Below, piece after piece: positions 11,535-22,684 of a DNA stretch of 30,412 bases. This stretch comes from Antrodiella citrinella (lineage: Eukaryota > Basidiomycota > Agaricomycetes > Polyporales > Steccherinaceae): the NCBI GenBank assembly GCA_004802725.1, contig SGPM01000324.1:1-30412 (forward strand), given 5' to 3'. A program made the translations under genes and the position numbers. The first letter of the stretch is position 1, and every line of letters starts with the position of its first letter. A model generated the notes under the pieces. The model saw only the letters and a list, made by a program, of their open reading frames with translations. It was not told the origin of the DNA and did no database searches.

Positions 11535-11816
11535 CAGCGACCCTGTGGATGTTTTCCACCTCGCTGTCATCCTTACCCGCATTGGAGATTCGTGCAAAGA
11601 CCTCCAAAACCATTCCGTCTTCGCTCACTGGCGTGCCACTAACCCGGACTTGCATATATCAGAGCCAGCATTCAAGAAAGTCCTGAATATCATGATGTTG
11701 TCAATGCCCAACGACGATGTGAAGCCCTTGCTGTGGACGAAGACCCTCAGTCAAAGATGACGCCTCCAGCGGTGGAAGTGCCAACGGACAAGAAGATTGA
11801 GCGCTCCGCTCCCTAA
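11535..11816 (+). pseudogene. Truncated, frameshifted copy of the unknown domain found at 25.5 kb
   Basis: The translation DVFHLAVILTRIGDSC...HSVFAHWRATNPDLHISEPAF and LSMPNDDVKPLLWTK matches, with few changes, the end of the minus-strand locus at 25456-25757. Homology begins abruptly at the bases cagcgaccctgtgg (11535), so the upstream part of the domain is missing. After LLWTK a one-base deletion shifts the frame and gives an early TGA at 11758. If the shift is ignored, the two copies end at the same place (SAP stop at 11814-11816 against SPP stop). DNA similarity continues, more weakly, to about 11970. This is a relic, not a working gene. Confidence 0.72.
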
Positions 11817-12072
11817 GACAGACCGTCAGCAGGTTACAGGTGAGCCTGAGACGAGATTCGGTCTGGCGCAATGAAGCACTTACACCAGTGCCATAAATAT
11901 TGCCCGCAGGTCGATTGTCAACTCGAATCGTCGCCAGATGTTGAGCTTTGATCTTCACGACGTCCGGGGGGAGTGAAACCCCCGTATTATGAGAGACGCA
12001 CAGTTCGATATATATTTCCCGTAGACACATAACCCCCGAGCGAAATTACGAAATATCACCCCAAATTCCACT

Positions 12073-12817
12073 TTACAAGATGATGCCAATGATGCCCAAC
12101 AGGCCACCAAGAAGCCCGCCGAGTCCAAGAATATTGATAGAAATGACGAGGCGGAGGGAGACGAAGATGCCCAAACTGACGGTCGGGATACTAGCCATGA
12201 TCAGAGCATTAGCTGGGATCTGACCTCCGTTGTTACATCGTGAACTTACCCGGCACCGATGAGGCTCCCAATGCCCGGGGAGAAGACTTCCAACGCAGAG
12301 ACGAACGCTCCGAGGAACACGTCCACTCGAGCACCGAGGACAAGATCGAGGATGGAGAATTTATTGATGATGGCGATGAGAGTCTAAAGACGGGGGATAT
12401 CATCAGCGGATTCACAGAAGAAACTTGCAAATTATTACATACCACGATGATGTTGATAGACACAGAGATGGTAGCGTGGACGTCAGCCTGTGCGAGGGTC
12501 GCCGTCTTGACGTTGGCGGTGACGCCGTTAAAAGTAGACTCCAGCTGAGAAAGCATCGAGTTCGCATTCGCTATCATGCAGTGAGCAGCGTTCATAATCT
12601 AGTCTGAACGAGGGTACACACTGGTCTCCGGTTGAATGTTCAACATGTTCGTCAAGGTCGATTCAAGCCCTTGAACGAGGCTCAGGACACTGGTAGCGTC
12701 GGTAGCATCAGCGGCCCTGGCTTCAATAGCCACGGAAGGCGAAACGGGGGTTCCGACCGCGAAAGAGGCAATGCTGAACATTCCGAAGACGGGGAGGATG
12801 AACTGGCTGAACAACAT
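12073..12817 (-). CDS. Small secreted, strongly hydrophobic protein of unknown function
   Basis: Four exons on the minus strand, 12622-12817, 12443-12570, 12250-12383 and 12073-12190, with introns of 51, 59 and 59 nt and matching phases, give 191 residues. A signal peptide (MLFSQFILPVFGMFSIASFA, about 1-22) is followed by a Ser/Thr/Ala-rich helical part (about 30-105, many LxxLxxxL spacings, e.g. SVLSLVQGLESTL), then long apolar runs (HATISVSINIIVTLIAIINKF, SALEVFSPGIGSLIGAG) and a very hydrophobic Gly/Leu/Ile end (LGGLLGGLLGIIGIIL). No cysteine pattern of a hydrophobin is present. It may be a cell-wall or surface-associated amphipathic protein, or it may insert into membranes. The last intron was chosen with acceptor ggctag because nearer acceptors lead straight into stops. 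Confidence 0.7.
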
Positions 12818-15157
12818 TGCGAAAGTGCTTGGACAAATTTGGAGGTGTGTGTGGAGGCGCTTTCAAGGATGTCGAGAGCGTTGGTCTGTTTTACGTGCTG
12901 AAACCATCTTCCTTTATACCTGCGACCATTCAGCGAAAATCCCAATACGCAGTTCGGCAACACCAGGAATCCACTAGTAATGTGTTTGTCCAGCATCATA
13001 CACGTTGGACGTCTTAGTCGTCGGGTGCAATCGTGACTGTATACTGGCGTGAGTTTTGTGGCATCGAATACCCTTGTGGCAACAGACCAACTCACCGAGT
13101 CATGCATTCATACAGTAGAGGTGCGGTGATACTTCGAATTCACGTCCGCTCTTGCGCCTTAGTACTCTAGGCCCTTGACAAATGTGTCAATCCTCGGTCA
13201 CAATCCGCACAAATTCTCGGTACTCACGATCTCGGCCATACTCCTCTGAAAAATAGGCTTCATAAATCAAGCAGGAAGTCGTCGTCGTCGACAGCCCGAG
13301 GAGGTTTTGTGGACATTGGATCCCAAGGCGACCTCGTTTTGGCCGCTCATGACCCGTGCAACACGAGGAGAGGTCGCCGCCGGGAAGTGTCCGCCATGTC
13401 GATGAGGGTGAACGACGTATTTTCTGTAACGGTTCAGCTGCTAGACCGTACTTCTGGAGAAACATCTTCAGTATCTTCAGTCAACTACAAATTTTGACGA
13501 TGATGAGCTGTCACCTGAATTGATTTGGTTTCCTTGCTTTAACCCGCGTCCCTCCAGATTCTGTGACATTTGTAGTACATTTCTACACGGTGAACGATAC
13601 TGGACCCATAGTGGAATGGTTGTATGGCCACGACCTCTAGAATAAGTCGCGATGACGGCGAGAACGAAGTAAATACGGTCACATGTATTTTGGGCGCTTA
13701 TGATCATCACAATCGCTTTTACTGACATTGATGGTCCAACGTCCAGCCCAAGAATGAAAGTTACTTGGATAGCAAGTACCCACAGATTACCGACTACTCG
13801 TACCCAAATGCTGACACCCGTTCTGTTTTTAGGTGAACCACTGGGTCTCCGAACTTGAAGTTCGTATTGGTTTTTGACAGCAACTGACATGGGTCACGGA
13901 CTGGTGCTTAATATTTCTCGATGAATCGAATCCATCTCGTCGCCGTGGCCATATGTCCAAGTTCTGTCCGCACAACGCACGCTGGTCCTCAACACATTAG
14001 CGGCCTCCGAGGGACCGCATCTTGAGCCTCGAACCTGTTCACAAAGTCGTCGCCCTCGGAGGCCTCTCACCCTCTTGTCAGGTGGTACGAGCACACCATC
14101 GCGTCCTGTTGATTGGTCACGATCTAGGAGATTGCGAGGAGGAGGATCCACTTGGACATGTCAAGTTCTACACCCCCAACGCGGTGGTAAGACATTGGAA
14201 CTCTTATTTCTGATTCGGCTCTGCACGGCCAACAATCTGGATCAAGGCTGGCTTTGCTAACAAGACATTTTTATTGCCACTTATACGATCCTTGACTCAC
14301 AGCAGCAAGGAAAACCTTTGTTCTAGACACCCTGCCGACAGTTCTTTCTTCCGAGTCTATTCACACCTGCATCCTATGGATGCCAAGCCAGGCCGAACGT
14401 ACACGCCTGAGCCTCACGTCTGCTCAAGGCATGCTGCAGTCCGATCTCCCAGCCAACAACGCTGCGTTCGTTATCTCCGTGTTCGTATTGTTAACGTAGG
14501 TGGCCTTGAAAAAGCCGCTCTCGTCCCCCTTCTCCATGTATGCCGGACTGGCGCTCCTACCCCGAATTGAAATATTTTCAAAAGCAATCTCACGTCTCCT
14601 CGGTGTACAGATGCAGACATGATGGCACACCCCTGCCGTCTGCCTCGATGCTTTCTGCAACCGCATATTGAAAACATGCACTGCGTTGCGGCGATTAGTT
14701 GCGTTTGCATAACGATACTTATGCGGGTCGACATTCACCACACATTTTTGGGAGGTCCGATGACATCCGACCCCATTGTGACCCTAGTGACCCTTCTGTG
14801 ACTTGCTATGATCACCTCGCCTACACGACAGTCATCCCAGCGGTAAATGGAGAAGAAAAGTGATAAACTCAAGTGTCACGTAGTATCATGTGGCGGTCTG
14901 AAATTGTAGATGCCAGGGCTGAGCTAGTGATGCCGCCAGATGCCATTCCAATCTCCGAACGTTGTTTCTGAGTAAATCTCACGCAGTCCAGACTCAGTTG
15001 ATTTGTATTCGGAGCGCCGGCACATCTACAAGTGGCTCTGCTCCGAGAAGTTGATGAGAACGCATGTTTGCGACGGATGATCGCATACGCACGCCAGGAG
15101 GCGACATACCACCGAACGACTGCGCAAAAGTGAGAAACCGACAGCTTAGGGATCTGT
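12818..15157. other. Long stretch without an intact gene
   Basis: About 2.3 kb. Short open frames occur on both strands (13477-13890 minus with apolar stretches; 14274-14570 plus; 14424-14741 minus), but none joins into a gene with good splice sites. A plus-strand piece near 14320-14480 (KTFVLDTL, then AFVISVFVLL in the same frame region) has the look of decayed membrane-protein coding sequence broken by stops. I cannot name it. Confidence 0.45.
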
Positions 15158-17258
15158 CTAGAATTCAAGTGATGGCAGGAAGTCGACAAAACACAACGCC
15201 GTCTCACGGTCACTCCCTGGTAAAAGCATGAATGAGTGACCCTGTTTGCCGACACAGAGATTCTGACTTACCAGGATCTCTCATCGCGTCTTCATCCCCA
15301 ATCCGGGTCTTGAACTTCGGATAATCCCCCGATTCGATGCGCTCCCTCAGGGCAACCTTGTTGCACCGCGCATACAGACGAGTATGGGTCATGGCCACGT
15401 GCACGCCGTATTCGAGCTTCCAGTGCAGCATCCGGTGAAGTAAAGCGTTTTTCAGGATGATGCTGTCTGGATCCTCCACCCGATCAGAGTGAGGTAAGTG
15501 GTAGCTTGGTATGAACTCGAATGTGAAGACTTTGCCGAATGACTGCGTAGAATGAGATGGTCAGATGTTTACTCTAATGGACTGTCACAAAGTCGTGGCA
15601 TACCGTCACCAAGACCAACCTACGGGGATCATCTCCCCAATTGATATCCAAGATCGGTTCTTCGAAGTGCAGACGCTGCACGATCTCGTCTGCGGTCGCA
15701 ACACCTCTCGAGACACGTCCGAAATCCGGGTATACGTTCAGAAGGCCTAGCCCTGACACACAAGCTAAGTGCCGTCCGTCAGAAGATATCCTCGCTGAAA
15801 GAGCATTAGAACGTCTGGTAAGCGATCTGGTTCACCCACATAGAGCCAATCAACCGACGTACCAGAGACGAAGAACGATGATGGTAACCTCGCCACGCCA
15901 TGAACAACCAAAGCTTGATTCGCAGCGTTCACAGCTTCAGCTTTCGGAGGCACGATCTGCAACCGTTCCATCGCGACCCGTCCAGGCATGCTGATAGATT
16001 CCACGTGCGTACCCGTTCTCCAGTTGCGTTTCCAGTGCTCATGAGCCGGTGGGTCAGGCGTCACGATCTGCAGCGCCACCTGCTTCAGGATATCCGGCGA
16101 GTCCTTCTCGTTCATGAACGCCGCCGCCAAATTCCCCTTCATCAGCTCCGATACGTCGATCACCACCAGCACGCAATCAAAACACCACACGATATGCGAC
16201 TTTGAGATATTGACGTCCGTCATCGCAGGATGAACCGGGAGGCTGAACGGAAGTGTCGAGCGCAAGCCGAGCTCGCGCACGTCGGCGAGTTTGATTGTGC
16301 GCAGCTGCGTGCCGAGGGCAATGTCGTAGCAGTAGAGCGAGTAAGGCTCGTCGTTTCTGACGAGGAGCACCAGGGGAAAACAGAGTCGGTAGACGCGGAA
16401 GATCAATTTTCCGCCGAAGGGGATCTTGGGCTGTATGCATGCGTGAGGCGTGTATTGGCCTCTGAGTGAACCGTCTTCTGAAGAGCGCGACACGCGAGCA
16501 AGTTGCGAATGGCTGGGTGCCATTGTCGGTGACGGCACGGGTGTGCGAACCGGCACACCTTCTACCTCGTGNATTTGGTCATCCNAAGCAGTCGCTGACC
16601 GTCTCCAGATTTCAAGTGACGGAGGATTCCAAGTACANATCATGAGAAACTCTGCAGAGATAAGAGGATCGTATAGCGGTCCCTAGTTGTGTTTATCAAT
16701 CATACTGCAAATATAACACTCAANCACGTACCTCCGTATGAATAGAAAACAATTCTCTATAATCTTCCATAGCATATACAGTTAGTCTTCCCGTACGTTG
16801 TGCGATNATGATAGTCTTCTCNGTATCGTCGACCCGGAAGGACTGTCCAGNACCATTTCCGGGGATGTGGACGTCACATATGCTCTCGGTAACTGTTCCC
16901 CGTCCAGACCAGTTCCGTTGCAAAGTCAACTGTNGTATATCTAGTACACGNAGATTGACGATCATCGAGATAGCTTCAGCAGATAGTATGAAGCCGNNGA
17001 CGTACACAGTTTCTTCCAACTCCTCTNCGCCCCAATCCAATCACCTTTAACACCATCCTCAGACGATCCGACATCTTGCAACGAAGTTCCTAGAGACACA
17101 AAGCGATGAGTGACAGATAGCTGGTGGTACACCACGTCCTCGTGGGACACGAGGAACTGAGAGGTGTGGCGAGCGAGTAGATAAAGGTTACAGATATCTT
17201 GGATTGGTAGGAATGATATGATATACAATGAGATGTCTGCAGATAGATACGAGAACAT
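15158..17258 (-). CDS. F-box protein with a propeller-like C-terminal region
   Basis: Six exons on the minus strand: 17006-17258, 16732-16940, 15863-16649, 15604-15794, 15272-15542, 15158-15216. All phases agree and give 589 residues. The start MFSYLSADISLYIISFLPIQ opens an F-box (about 1-45, LSADISLYIISFLPIQDICNLYLLARHTSQFL), which binds Skp1 in SCF ligases. The rest has repeated strand-like segments in the WD/propeller style: EKTIXIAQRTGRLTVYAMED, then YSLYCYDIALGTQLRTIKL, FVSARISSDGRHLACVSGLG, and LDINWGDDPRRLVLVT. No classic GH...WD pair was seen, so it is propeller-like, not a proven WD40. Several Ns fall in exons 1-3. The N-proximal intron junction near 16941 and the exon-3 acceptor (16650) are the least certain. 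Substrate unknown. Confidence 0.82.
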
Positions 17259-18538
17259 ACTGGATGGCTGCAACGCGAACGTCTAATCGTACAAGTTGAA
17301 GAGCCTGTCTCGAAGGCGGGCGCTTGTATTACTGGNCCGGATGTCCGGCTCGTCTACACTTTCCCGGCGCACCTTCAGGATGCTCAAGCAAGTCTTCATC
17401 GTCTTAAAGACACTCTGACCCCTCCACATCTCGTTTGANAATTAGGAACAACCGCAANGNTAGNGTCATGCAACATTGACTTCCTCCTCAACTANATGTG
17501 GACCCATAACGTACGCCACCCNTGTGAATTGACTACTACTTGTTACTCCATGATTATGGTTTCTTGATGCTAGGGCAGAGANAGGTGTCTTATCACATAA
17601 TGTGAGTAGTAGCTCGTATCGTGGTTGTTTTCAAGGTGCCAGCAGANGTNGAAATAACGTTAGGTTGAGACGCATATGTTATGATTGGTGTGCGCATGAC
17701 TTACATTTCGCCTGCGGTACACGTACGCGCTGGNGACGCCCCCAGAAATTATATTCCCAGGAGAAATACGAAATTTCGTCGCTGTGGCTTCGTCGGCATT
17801 CCCTCCATAGGTGGTAAGAAGAGAATGAATTGACGGAAATCTTCGGGAGAGAGGGTGTATCCGCTAAGGACGANATATTAGCTCATTTTCACTGGCAGTN
17901 AAAGACGATATGGAGGTCGAGTTACTGTGAATGTGGCCAGGATATGAGCAGGAGAGGAACGCNACAGTCGAACCGTCTGCNAGTCTCACCGTCGATTGGA
18001 GTGTCACGTTTTANCGCTTGTTCTTCTATTTNATGTTGCTCTTGTCTTTATGATGGTTCCAGTGGGGTTCCAGGGATCCTAGCTTGCGACGTTTTGAGCC
18101 TCCATCTACAAGTGATGATCTTTACGTTCCACGTTCCATCCANAAAANGCTCGTATCAAGCTGTAGACATTCCTCANATGTCGGCAGANAAGTTAGAAAG
18201 GNACCAAAGACGAACAGAAGGAAATGAGAACTTAATGATAATAATTCAGCTNATCAGGAAATACCAAGCTGTGGTATTNTAATATCTGCAGTGGGGNGCA
18301 GCAACCTGATGTCAGCGATANATGTTTTGCCANTGATGGAGCTGATCGTGAACATCCACCCAGCGACGTTAGAGCAAGGTGANGANTATAAATGCGTTTC
18401 CAGTCGTTTCAGATTTCAAGGACAAAAGTGATCAATATGAGCATACATTGGTATCATTACATTCAACGCATGCCTCTTTGACGTAGAGGACATACGCTTG
18501 ATCGTGAATAAGTGCAGCCACGGCCGTATTTGCCCATC
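17259..18538. other. Low-quality intergenic stretch with ambiguous bases
   Basis: Many Ns occur from 16572 to about 18385, far more than anywhere else in the window. Apart from the repeat copy listed separately I see no gene; open frames here contain unknown residues and stops. Confidence 0.6.
17690..17990 (-). repeat. Decayed copy B of the YVVLSGY repeat family
   Basis: Read on the minus strand, this part matches the plus-strand locus at 23.05-23.33 kb: a leader ending ctgccagtgaaaatgag, then the segment equivalent to SPEDFRQFILxLPP, and a TATAATTTCTGGGGGCGTC block (YNFWG). The start is damaged (after ATGAG the frame meets TAA), and the frame breaks again before YNFWG. Base similarity is roughly four in five by eye. 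The conserved GT after aaat/aagt (gtaagt here, gtgagt at 23313) suggests a shared intron donor. Confidence 0.7.
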
Positions 18539-19251
18539 TCACTGGCTGAGAATGGTACGAACAAAGGACTCATAGTTGACGTTCCCATCCCTGCATAGCG
18601 CGTCAGAGCAGAGCGAGAGAGAAGGGAGGAAAGAGTACTCACGCGCCAACCTGGACACCCTTCAGCAGCTCGTCCACCTCATCGTCCGACATCTTCTCTC
18701 CCAGTTGCGTCAGGACATATCGCAACTCTCCAGCTCCTATGAACCCATTTCCTTCTTTGTCAAATACTTGGAATCCTCGGATGAATTCCTCTACAGAACC
18801 ATGATCAATCAGACGTGTTGGGAGAGACAACATTAGGTGAAAGGAGGTGGGCTTACCGGGAGTACCAGCAGGTTTAAATCCGTCTGGACGATTAAGGATG
18901 GTCAAAAATGCCTTGTAGTCCACTGTCACGCCACGCCTTCAGCAAAATCCTATCAGTCTACGGAAAAGCGAACGCACCATCTCTAGGTGCCGATGAGATG
19001 ATCTCCGCCACCTCCGCCTGCGTTGGGTTTTGTCCCAACGCCCTCAGCAAGTCTCCCAGAACCTCGCGAGGTACAGCACCCGTTCCCTTCTTGTCAAAAA
19101 GCGCGAACGCCTCCTTGTACTCTGTGGCGAGAGTTCAAATATTCAGGTTTTCAGCATAACGACCAACGACGCGCGTGTCGCACCTGCGTTATCACTCTGC
19201 AATCGTCGTTTTTAAGAATTATTCAGAAACAAACATGATAAAACTCACCAT
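18539..19251 (-). CDS. MLC1: Myosin essential light chain (MLC1/Cdc4 type, EF-hand)
   Basis: Six exons on the minus strand: 19249-19251 (the ATG alone), 19184-19196 (13 nt), 18978-19121, 18857-18922, 18643-18790, 18539-18590. Phases agree throughout and give 141 residues, starting [20 protein letters not shown]. Four EF-hand-like units are visible; loop one (DKKGTGAV) and loop three ([13 protein letters not shown]) are the clearest, while the others lack the acidic pattern, as in essential light chains that do not all bind calcium. The length equals that of fission yeast Cdc4. The protein binds IQ motifs of type II and V myosins and acts in the cytokinetic ring and septum. It ends ILSQ before TGA at 18539-18541. 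It lies close to, and on the same strand as, the SPC97 gene; separate promoters are likely. Confidence 0.95.
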
Positions 19252-19507
19252 TGTCGTCGTAAGGTAGAGAGAGAGGCGTGTATAGATGGATGAGAGAGGA
19301 GACCAAGTTTATGATGTCTTTACGCGCTCATTCGGACAGAGGCGCCACCGCGAGTGTGCAAGCTCGAAAAGGTAATTCGTACTTGTTCAACGAGGGGCTC
19401 ATCATTTCTCCCTCGTCACAAAGGACAAGCATAAAACAAAATCTACAATAAGACACAAAGCTCGGAAAAGATACTTCCGAGACAGCTCAGCATGTACAAA
19501 CTAGTGA

Positions 19508-22500
19508 CTACGATGCAGTCTTGATACTGTTCAAACGCACAACCAGCGGTAGCAACGACACGTTCTCACTCGACGCGTAGAATTGCACGCAGTCTAAGTG
19601 CACTTTGAACCTACACCAGTATCCTCATAAGCAAGAAATTCCAAAAACAACATGTGAAAAAGGTCACTCACCAATGGTTGAAGTTCGTCTCGAACTTGCT
19701 CAAGAAGTCCCACCGCTTCGCCATCGCCTGATCCCCTTCAGGCGTCTCGGAAGCCGCTAGAGCCTGGTTGGCGGATTTCGTGAAGGACGCAGTGTACAAC
19801 GCGAATGTAGAGCACGTCACAATCAACCTAGAGTACGCCTTCATAATACCAAACACACGTCAGTCGACACGTCCCCAAAGCAAAGCCAATCGGAAAGATG
19901 CGTACCCTCAAAAGCTTAGAACTCGTCAACATACACTCCTTCAAACACGTATCCAAAAAATCCACATGATCCCGCAAAAGCTGATCCACAGTCTCCACTT
20001 TTCCTGCCTCCAGTCTCCCCTCCAGCTTGCGCCAATTCGGTTCAAGGACCTCAAACGTCGCGAATGCCAGGATCTGCTGCACGAACGCGAGCATCCTTGC
20101 CCTCAACAAAAATACACGCTTCCGCCAGTTCTGGAAGTCCATGTGCCAGTCTTTCTCTTTGTCAGTGAGGTCTGGGGTGGTGGAGATGGGTGTAGCGGGC
20201 GGGTATGGCGTGGACGGTGTGGTGCTACGGGACGTCCCAGATGTGGACGCGGGTATGGGTGCTTGACGCGTCGGACGTCGCCAGGTCGGTGTCTTGTGTT
20301 CTATCCACATGGATGAAAGTGATTGTTCAACGTGCTTCAGGTGTAGAAGGAAACGGAAGATAAGCTGGTATCGGAGGATTGTCTTGCGAGAGATGACGAG
20401 TGAGAGCGGGAACTTCACGCTGTAGTCTAGAGTCAAGGCGTCGATGGCTGAAACAACAAGACGCGTTAACGATGATGCAACCTGATGGCTTGCCAGATGC
20501 ACACACCTAGCATTTGCTTTTCATCCTCGCCCTTTTTCTTGCCATGTGACGCGTGTCCATGAGAATGTGCATTCCCTTCTGCCCCCTCACCCTCTTCCCC
20601 ACCGATCACACCACTGACGCTGACGACCTTCAACAACCATTCATATAATCCACTAGACGCAATGGTTACTTTGACGTCCTCCCGGAACATGGCGTCCTCG
20701 CCTTGAGCGTCCGTGTTCAGCGCAAGGTCCAACAGACTCTGCAGCTTCACCAGAGACGCAGACCTCGCAGATTTTCGGAGCTCGTTGTGAGATAGGTCGA
20801 GTAAATGGGTGAGGAAGGAGGATTGCGATAGGAAGAAGTATCGCTTGAGGGAGCGAAGTCGGGGAATGAGCTGTTGATCTCGTAGGAGCAGACTCAAGAG
20901 TGTTCGGTTCGCATGGGTGTACGCGTCTTCGATCGCTTTATAGAACCTATTTGATATCATCAGTTTTGAAATCATTGAATGTAGAGATGATGACTTACTT
21001 CTCCTCGTCCATGAACAATTCTTCATCCTCCGCATGACCAGGATCCCGGCTGATCTCTATCCCACATTCTCGTATCACGTTCAGATATTTGCCAGCCAGT
21101 AGGATCTTGTGCTTCCAGCGTTCAAGAACAGGGGGAACACACGCGCCTCCAGGTAGTCGACCACCTTCCGTGCGAGGGGCCGGAATACCAGCTTGATGTC
21201 GCTTGGACGAGCCTCCCATAGTTGACCCATCCCTGAGCTAGATGAACAATTCAGTAGAGGCAGGACGGCGTAAAGGAGGTTATGACTGACAGTATACCGC
21301 CGTTCCCAATACTCGTCTGTATAATCCATCTCCAGCGTTCCACGGTCAATAAACTTGCTCTCTTTCACACACAACTCCTCATACGGATCGAGAAGTCGCC
21401 CCGTCTGTATCCAGAGCCGCACCATCTCCACATACGGCTTTCCCGCTGACCTCAACAGCGACGCGTAAACATCACTTGCCGATGGATCTCCGGACATGAT
21501 CTGCATGCGTTCGTAGATGACGGCGAGGACCTCACCACCTTTGACCGCAATCCCGCTGGATTCGTTGACATTTTTGTCGATTTCGTTCAGGACCGCTTTG
21601 AGCTTAGCACCACCCAGTCCGAGGGCCTCGTTCCGTGCCTCTTCTTCTGCATCGGAGGTGCTGGGAGACTGAGAGGACGAAGCAGAACCGGAAGGATCGT
21701 CCGCGGTAGCCAACTCAGTGGTAAGAAGATATAACACTGAAAGCGTGTGAAGGGTTGGATGGACGTAGAACCATAGCTTTTGCAGAGTGAATTGAGCTGA
21801 CGTGTTGAAGGCGTGTTCTAGTTGTGCAAGGAGGGTCTGATAATCCTAATGACCGTTGTTTGAGTGACCCACGGTGCGGTACTCAAATAGGGTAGAGAAA
21901 ACGCGTACCTTCAACATCTCTCGCATGGCAGCGCACAATGCATGATTGACCAAGCCGAAATCCAGATGACTTCGCAGCTCGATGAAAGACGTGATGGCGG
22001 TATAGTACGTCGCAAGTGGTAATATCCTCTCCACCAAGTCCCGGAGAGAGGGATCTGCGTGCATGTTACAGCAAGTATTCCGTTTCTGATATGATCTACA
22101 CACCTAGCGACGGGGCAATCACTAAGCGCACACCTTGCAGTGGGTCTTCATCTTCCGGAGAATAGTCAGACGGGTATGTGATATAAGTTCCCGGTATCCC
22201 CTGGAAGAGACATGAGAATCATCAGCATGAATGATCCATGAAACGAGACGCACCATCAGAACATACAACAGATCCTCTAGTATCAAGGCTTCTTGGATGT
22301 CGATTGGTACGCGATCCAGACTGTCCGCTCTTGCCTTCCCTTTTCCATTGATGCTGGGACTAATAGACACGCGAGAATTGAGAGGGGCCCGGACGAAGGA
22401 TGATTCTCCGATGAACGAAGGCTCGTCCCTCTCCCTTGCTAGAACGGACAGCCAACATCGACGGTCAGGACGCGTTTATCTGGACCAAAACGCCACGCAC

Positions 22501-22567
22501 CTTTCCCCTTGCTCACTCGTGAGCCAGAATTGCCTCGGCCAAGATCGTCGTCCACGCCATCCTCCAT
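19508..22567 (-). CDS. SPC97: Gamma-tubulin complex component 2 (Spc97/Alp4/GCP2)
   Basis: Ten exons on the minus strand: 22501-22567, 22254-22438, 22104-22200, 22054-21909, 21845-21291, 21237-20999, 20946-20507, 20447-19906, 19838-19672, 19610-19508 (the last seven given high to low). All phases agree and give 846 residues, near the usual fungal length. GCP family features: an early block EALILEDLLYVLMGIPGTYI, the N-terminal GCP domain with MDYTDEYWERRYTLRDG and ILLAGKYLNVIRECG, and the C-terminal gamma-tubulin-binding domain with SLKRYFFLSQSSFLTHLLD, then LRYQLIFRFLLHLKHVEQSL and HVDFLDTCLKECMLTSSKLL. The last two point to GCP2, not GCP3. It forms the small gamma-tubulin complex with gamma-tubulin and GCP3 at spindle pole bodies. 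A Pro/Thr/Ser-rich insert (about residues 615-650) interrupts the C domain. Intron five has a weaker donor (gtcagt). Confidence 0.95.
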
Positions 22568-22684
22568 ATATGTGCGCTGTTTTCTAACGGACGCGATTGT
22601 GCCGGTAACCTAATGAACGGTGAGAATTGGATGGAAACGGAGCTCGTTCAGCTAACTTGCTTTCATGTATTCTCGAGCAGAAAG

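Noticed and set aside
12191..12249. Shorter last intron of the secreted protein ending at cccag (37-44 nt)
   Set aside because: It leads into stops or needs a weak donor; the 59-nt intron ending ggctag keeps the frame with the strong gtaagt donor.
12571..12621. In-frame stop (TAG) splitting the secreted protein into two genes
   Set aside because: A 51-nt intron with donor gtgtgt and acceptor gatag removes the stop and restores the frame.
20027..20316. Plus-strand open frames opposite SPC97
   Set aside because: Antisense shadows of well-supported GCP2 exons.
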